Source of the DNA: an uncultured Bacilli bacterium
GTDB lineage: Bacteria; Bacillota_I; Bacilli_A; RF39; UBA660
DNA length: 7,040 nt
Assembly (NCBI GenBank): GCA_947630935.1
Contig: CANRJL010000054.1
Coordinates: 1-7,040, forward strand
Reading direction: 5' to 3'
Below the pieces are notes generated by a model that was not told the DNA's origin, did no database searches, and was given only the letters and a program-made list of their open reading frames with translations. This document shows positions 5,737 through 7,040 of this stretch, in pieces. The position numbers and the translations under genes are program-made. Numbering within the stretch: the first letter of the stretch is position 1; the number at the start of each line of letters is the position of its first letter.

Positions 5737-6616
5737 ATTTTCCATTTACTTGGTTCATTACTTCAGTGGCAAAGTCTTCATTTCTTTTTTCCATTCCTTC
5801 ACCAACTTCATAACGAATTGCTTGTTTTAATTTGCCACCATGATTAGCAATATATGTTTTAATTGTTAAACTATTGTCTTTTATAAAGACTTGTTCATTT
5901 AAGCAGACTTCTTTATAAAATTTTTGAATTCTTCCTTGAACCATTTTTTCAGCAATATCAGCTGGTTTTCCTTCATTCATAGCTAATTCTTTTTGAACAG
6001 CTTTTTCTTTTTCTAGAACTTCAGCAGGTATATCTTCAATAAATGTATATTCTGGACGCATAGCAGCTTGTTGCATAGCTACATCTTTAGCTACTTCTTC
6101 ATCAGTGCCTTCGATAACTACTAAGGAAGCAATTTTACCACCCATATGTAAGTAACTGCCAAAGACTTCATCAGCTGTTTTTTCTACTACCATAAAACGA
6201 CGAAAAGAAAGTTTTTCCCCAATTTTGGCAATTTTAGCAATTAATAATTCTTTAATTGTTTCTCCACTAGCTGTTTTTATTTCATTAGCTTCATCAATTG
6301 TTTTAGCATCACTTTTTAATAATGCTTGACCAATTGTAGCAATTAAATCTTTAAATTCAGCATTTTTACTAACAAAATCTGTTTCACTATTTACTTCTAA
6401 TATAACAGCTTTATTTTCAGCAATATAAATATTGGCAAGACCTTCAGCAGCAATTCTACTTTCTTTTTTAGTGGCTTTAGATATTCCTTTTTCTCTTAAA
6501 TAATCAAGAGCTTGTTGCATATCACCATTAGTCTCACTTAAAGCTTTTTTACAATCCATCATTCCAGCTCCGCTTGTTTCGCGAAGTTCTTTGACCATAC
6601 TAGCTGTAACTTCCAT
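5735..6616 (-). CDS. tsf: Translation elongation factor Ts
   Basis: EF-Ts, the cytoplasmic nucleotide exchange factor that regenerates EF-Tu-GTP. The 293 residues match the usual bacterial length. In order: the N-terminal UBA-like domain with VKELRETSGAGMMDCKKAL (8-26), the EF-Tu-contacting TDFV at 79-82 within VNSETDFVSKN, the core subdomains with SYLHMGGKIASLVVIEG, the AMQQAAMRPEY segment, and the C-terminal part with VCLNEQVFIKD and EVGEGMEKR. Start ATG 6616-6614 has AGAAGGGA 5 nt upstream. It lies 24 bp after rpsB, the conserved rpsB-tsf order. A probable terminator overlaps its stop codon, so the pyrH and frr genes that often follow are absent here. Nothing suggests damage. Confidence 0.98.
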   Translation of the reverse strand: MEVTASMVKELRETSGAGMMDCKKALSETNGDMQQALDYLREKGISKATKKESRIAAEGLANIYIAENKAVILEVNSETDFVSKNAEFKDLIATIGQALLKSDAKTIDEANEIKTASGETIKELLIAKIAKIGEKLSFRRFMVVEKTADEVFGSYLHMGGKIASLVVIEGTDEEVAKDVAMQQAAMRPEYTFIEDIPAEVLEKEKAVQKELAMNEGKPADIAEKMVQGRIQKFYKEVCLNEQVFIKDNSLTIKTYIANHGGKLKQAIRYEVGEGMEKRNEDFATEVMNQVNGK

Positions 6617-6640
6617 TATAATCCCTTCTTTCTATCATTT

Positions 6641-7040
6641 TTATTCTTCAGCTTGTTCGGCTTTTTTGGCTTTTTTAGTTTTTTTAGGTTCTTCAGTTGT
6701 TTCTTCAACACTATTTACTTGTTCTTCTTCTTTTGCTGGTTCTTCTTCCGTAATATAGTCAACAATTTCTAAACCATTAGCTTCACATATAGCATTTGTT
6801 AATGCTCCTAAACATACTTTAATAGAACGAATTGCATCGTCATTACCAGGAATAATGTAATCTACATCATCTGGGTCACAATTAGTATCAATTAACCCAA
6901 ATACAGGAATATTTAATTTACGAGCTTCACGAATAGCATTAACTTCTTTTTTCGAATCAACAATAATTAATGCTTGAGGTAATTTAACCATTCCTCTTAT
7001 ACCTTCTAATAAACGATTTAATTTGTCATATTCTTTTTTT
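6641..7040 (-). CDS. rpsB: Ribosomal protein S2, C-terminal part (5' end beyond the right edge)
   Basis: Small-subunit ribosomal protein S2. The frame is open to the right edge, with 132 complete codons before the TAA stop; the first visible residues are KKEYDKLNRLLEGIRGM, so the ATG at 6991 is internal and not the true start. Family landmarks are LPQALIIVDSKKE, EARKLNIPVFGLIDTNCDPD and IPGNDDAIRSIK, all typical of the second half of S2. After VDYITEE comes a tail of about 35 residues made almost only of Glu, Lys, Ala and Thr, ending in TKKAKKAEQAEE; such a tail is missing or short in Bacillus S2. It is followed after 24 bp by tsf, in the standard operon. Confidence 0.97.
   Translation of the reverse strand, partial: KKEYDKLNRLLEGIRGMVKLPQALIIVDSKKEVNAIREARKLNIPVFGLIDTNCDPDDVDYIIPGNDDAIRSIKVCLGALTNAICEANGLEIVDYITEEEPAKEEEQVNSVEETTEEPKKTKKAKKAEQAEE

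Noticed and set aside
1..7040. CRISPR array, tRNA or rRNA genes, insertion sequence
   Set aside because: No regularly spaced repeats, cloverleaf-like sequence, rRNA signature or transposase frame was seen, and nearly all the DNA is used by the listed genes.

Overview
The window is an AT-rich (roughly 30% GC by eye) bacterial segment in which every gene I can support lies on the minus strand. In transcription order, from right to left, it holds the 3' part of rpsB (ribosomal protein S2), tsf (EF-Ts), a two-gene ABC exporter (ATPase, then permease), a small secreted SipW/TasA-type protein, an RsmC/YbxB-type methyltransferase, and the first 651 codons of rpoB (RNA polymerase beta). It is almost fully coding; no gap exceeds about 125 bases. 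I see no RNA genes, transposons or CRISPR arrays.

The protein sequences, the AT bias, the rsmC-like gene just upstream of rpoB and the SipW-type protein point to a Bacillota/Mollicutes-grade bacterium, perhaps one of the uncultured gut lineages near RF39 or Acholeplasma; this placement is inference. UGA is a stop codon here: it ends the methyltransferase, no other gene has an internal UGA, and tryptophan is written UGG. This is the standard bacterial code, unlike Mycoplasma and Spiroplasma.

Right part (5711-7040): rpsB and tsf form the usual two-gene unit with a 24-bp gap. It ends at a probable intrinsic terminator overlapping the tsf stop codon. Middle part (3440-5680): the ABC ATPase and permease overlap by 11 bp and resemble the NatAB/YhaQP exporter type. 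The ATPase leader is unusual: a perfect 10-bp inverted repeat lies between a Shine-Dalgarno-like sequence and the start codon. Next part (2686-3430): the SipW-type gene has its own good sigma-A-type promoter with a pair of near-palindromic boxes upstream. Left part (1-2643): the methyltransferase starts at TTG and is followed by rpoB, which starts at GTG. A strong extended -10 promoter for rpoB overlaps the methyltransferase stop codon.

Three points deserve most attention. First, the rifampicin-binding region of RpoB carries Lys and Asp where E. coli has Gln513 and His526, so the enzyme is predicted to be naturally rifampicin-insensitive. Second, the rpoB leader holds a 7-codon mini-ORF that copies the first codons of rpoB exactly 45 bp upstream, with potential for alternative pairing with the rpoB start. 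Third, the ABC operon leader has the hairpin just described. I did not find a clearly new multi-gene system; the genes themselves belong to known families.
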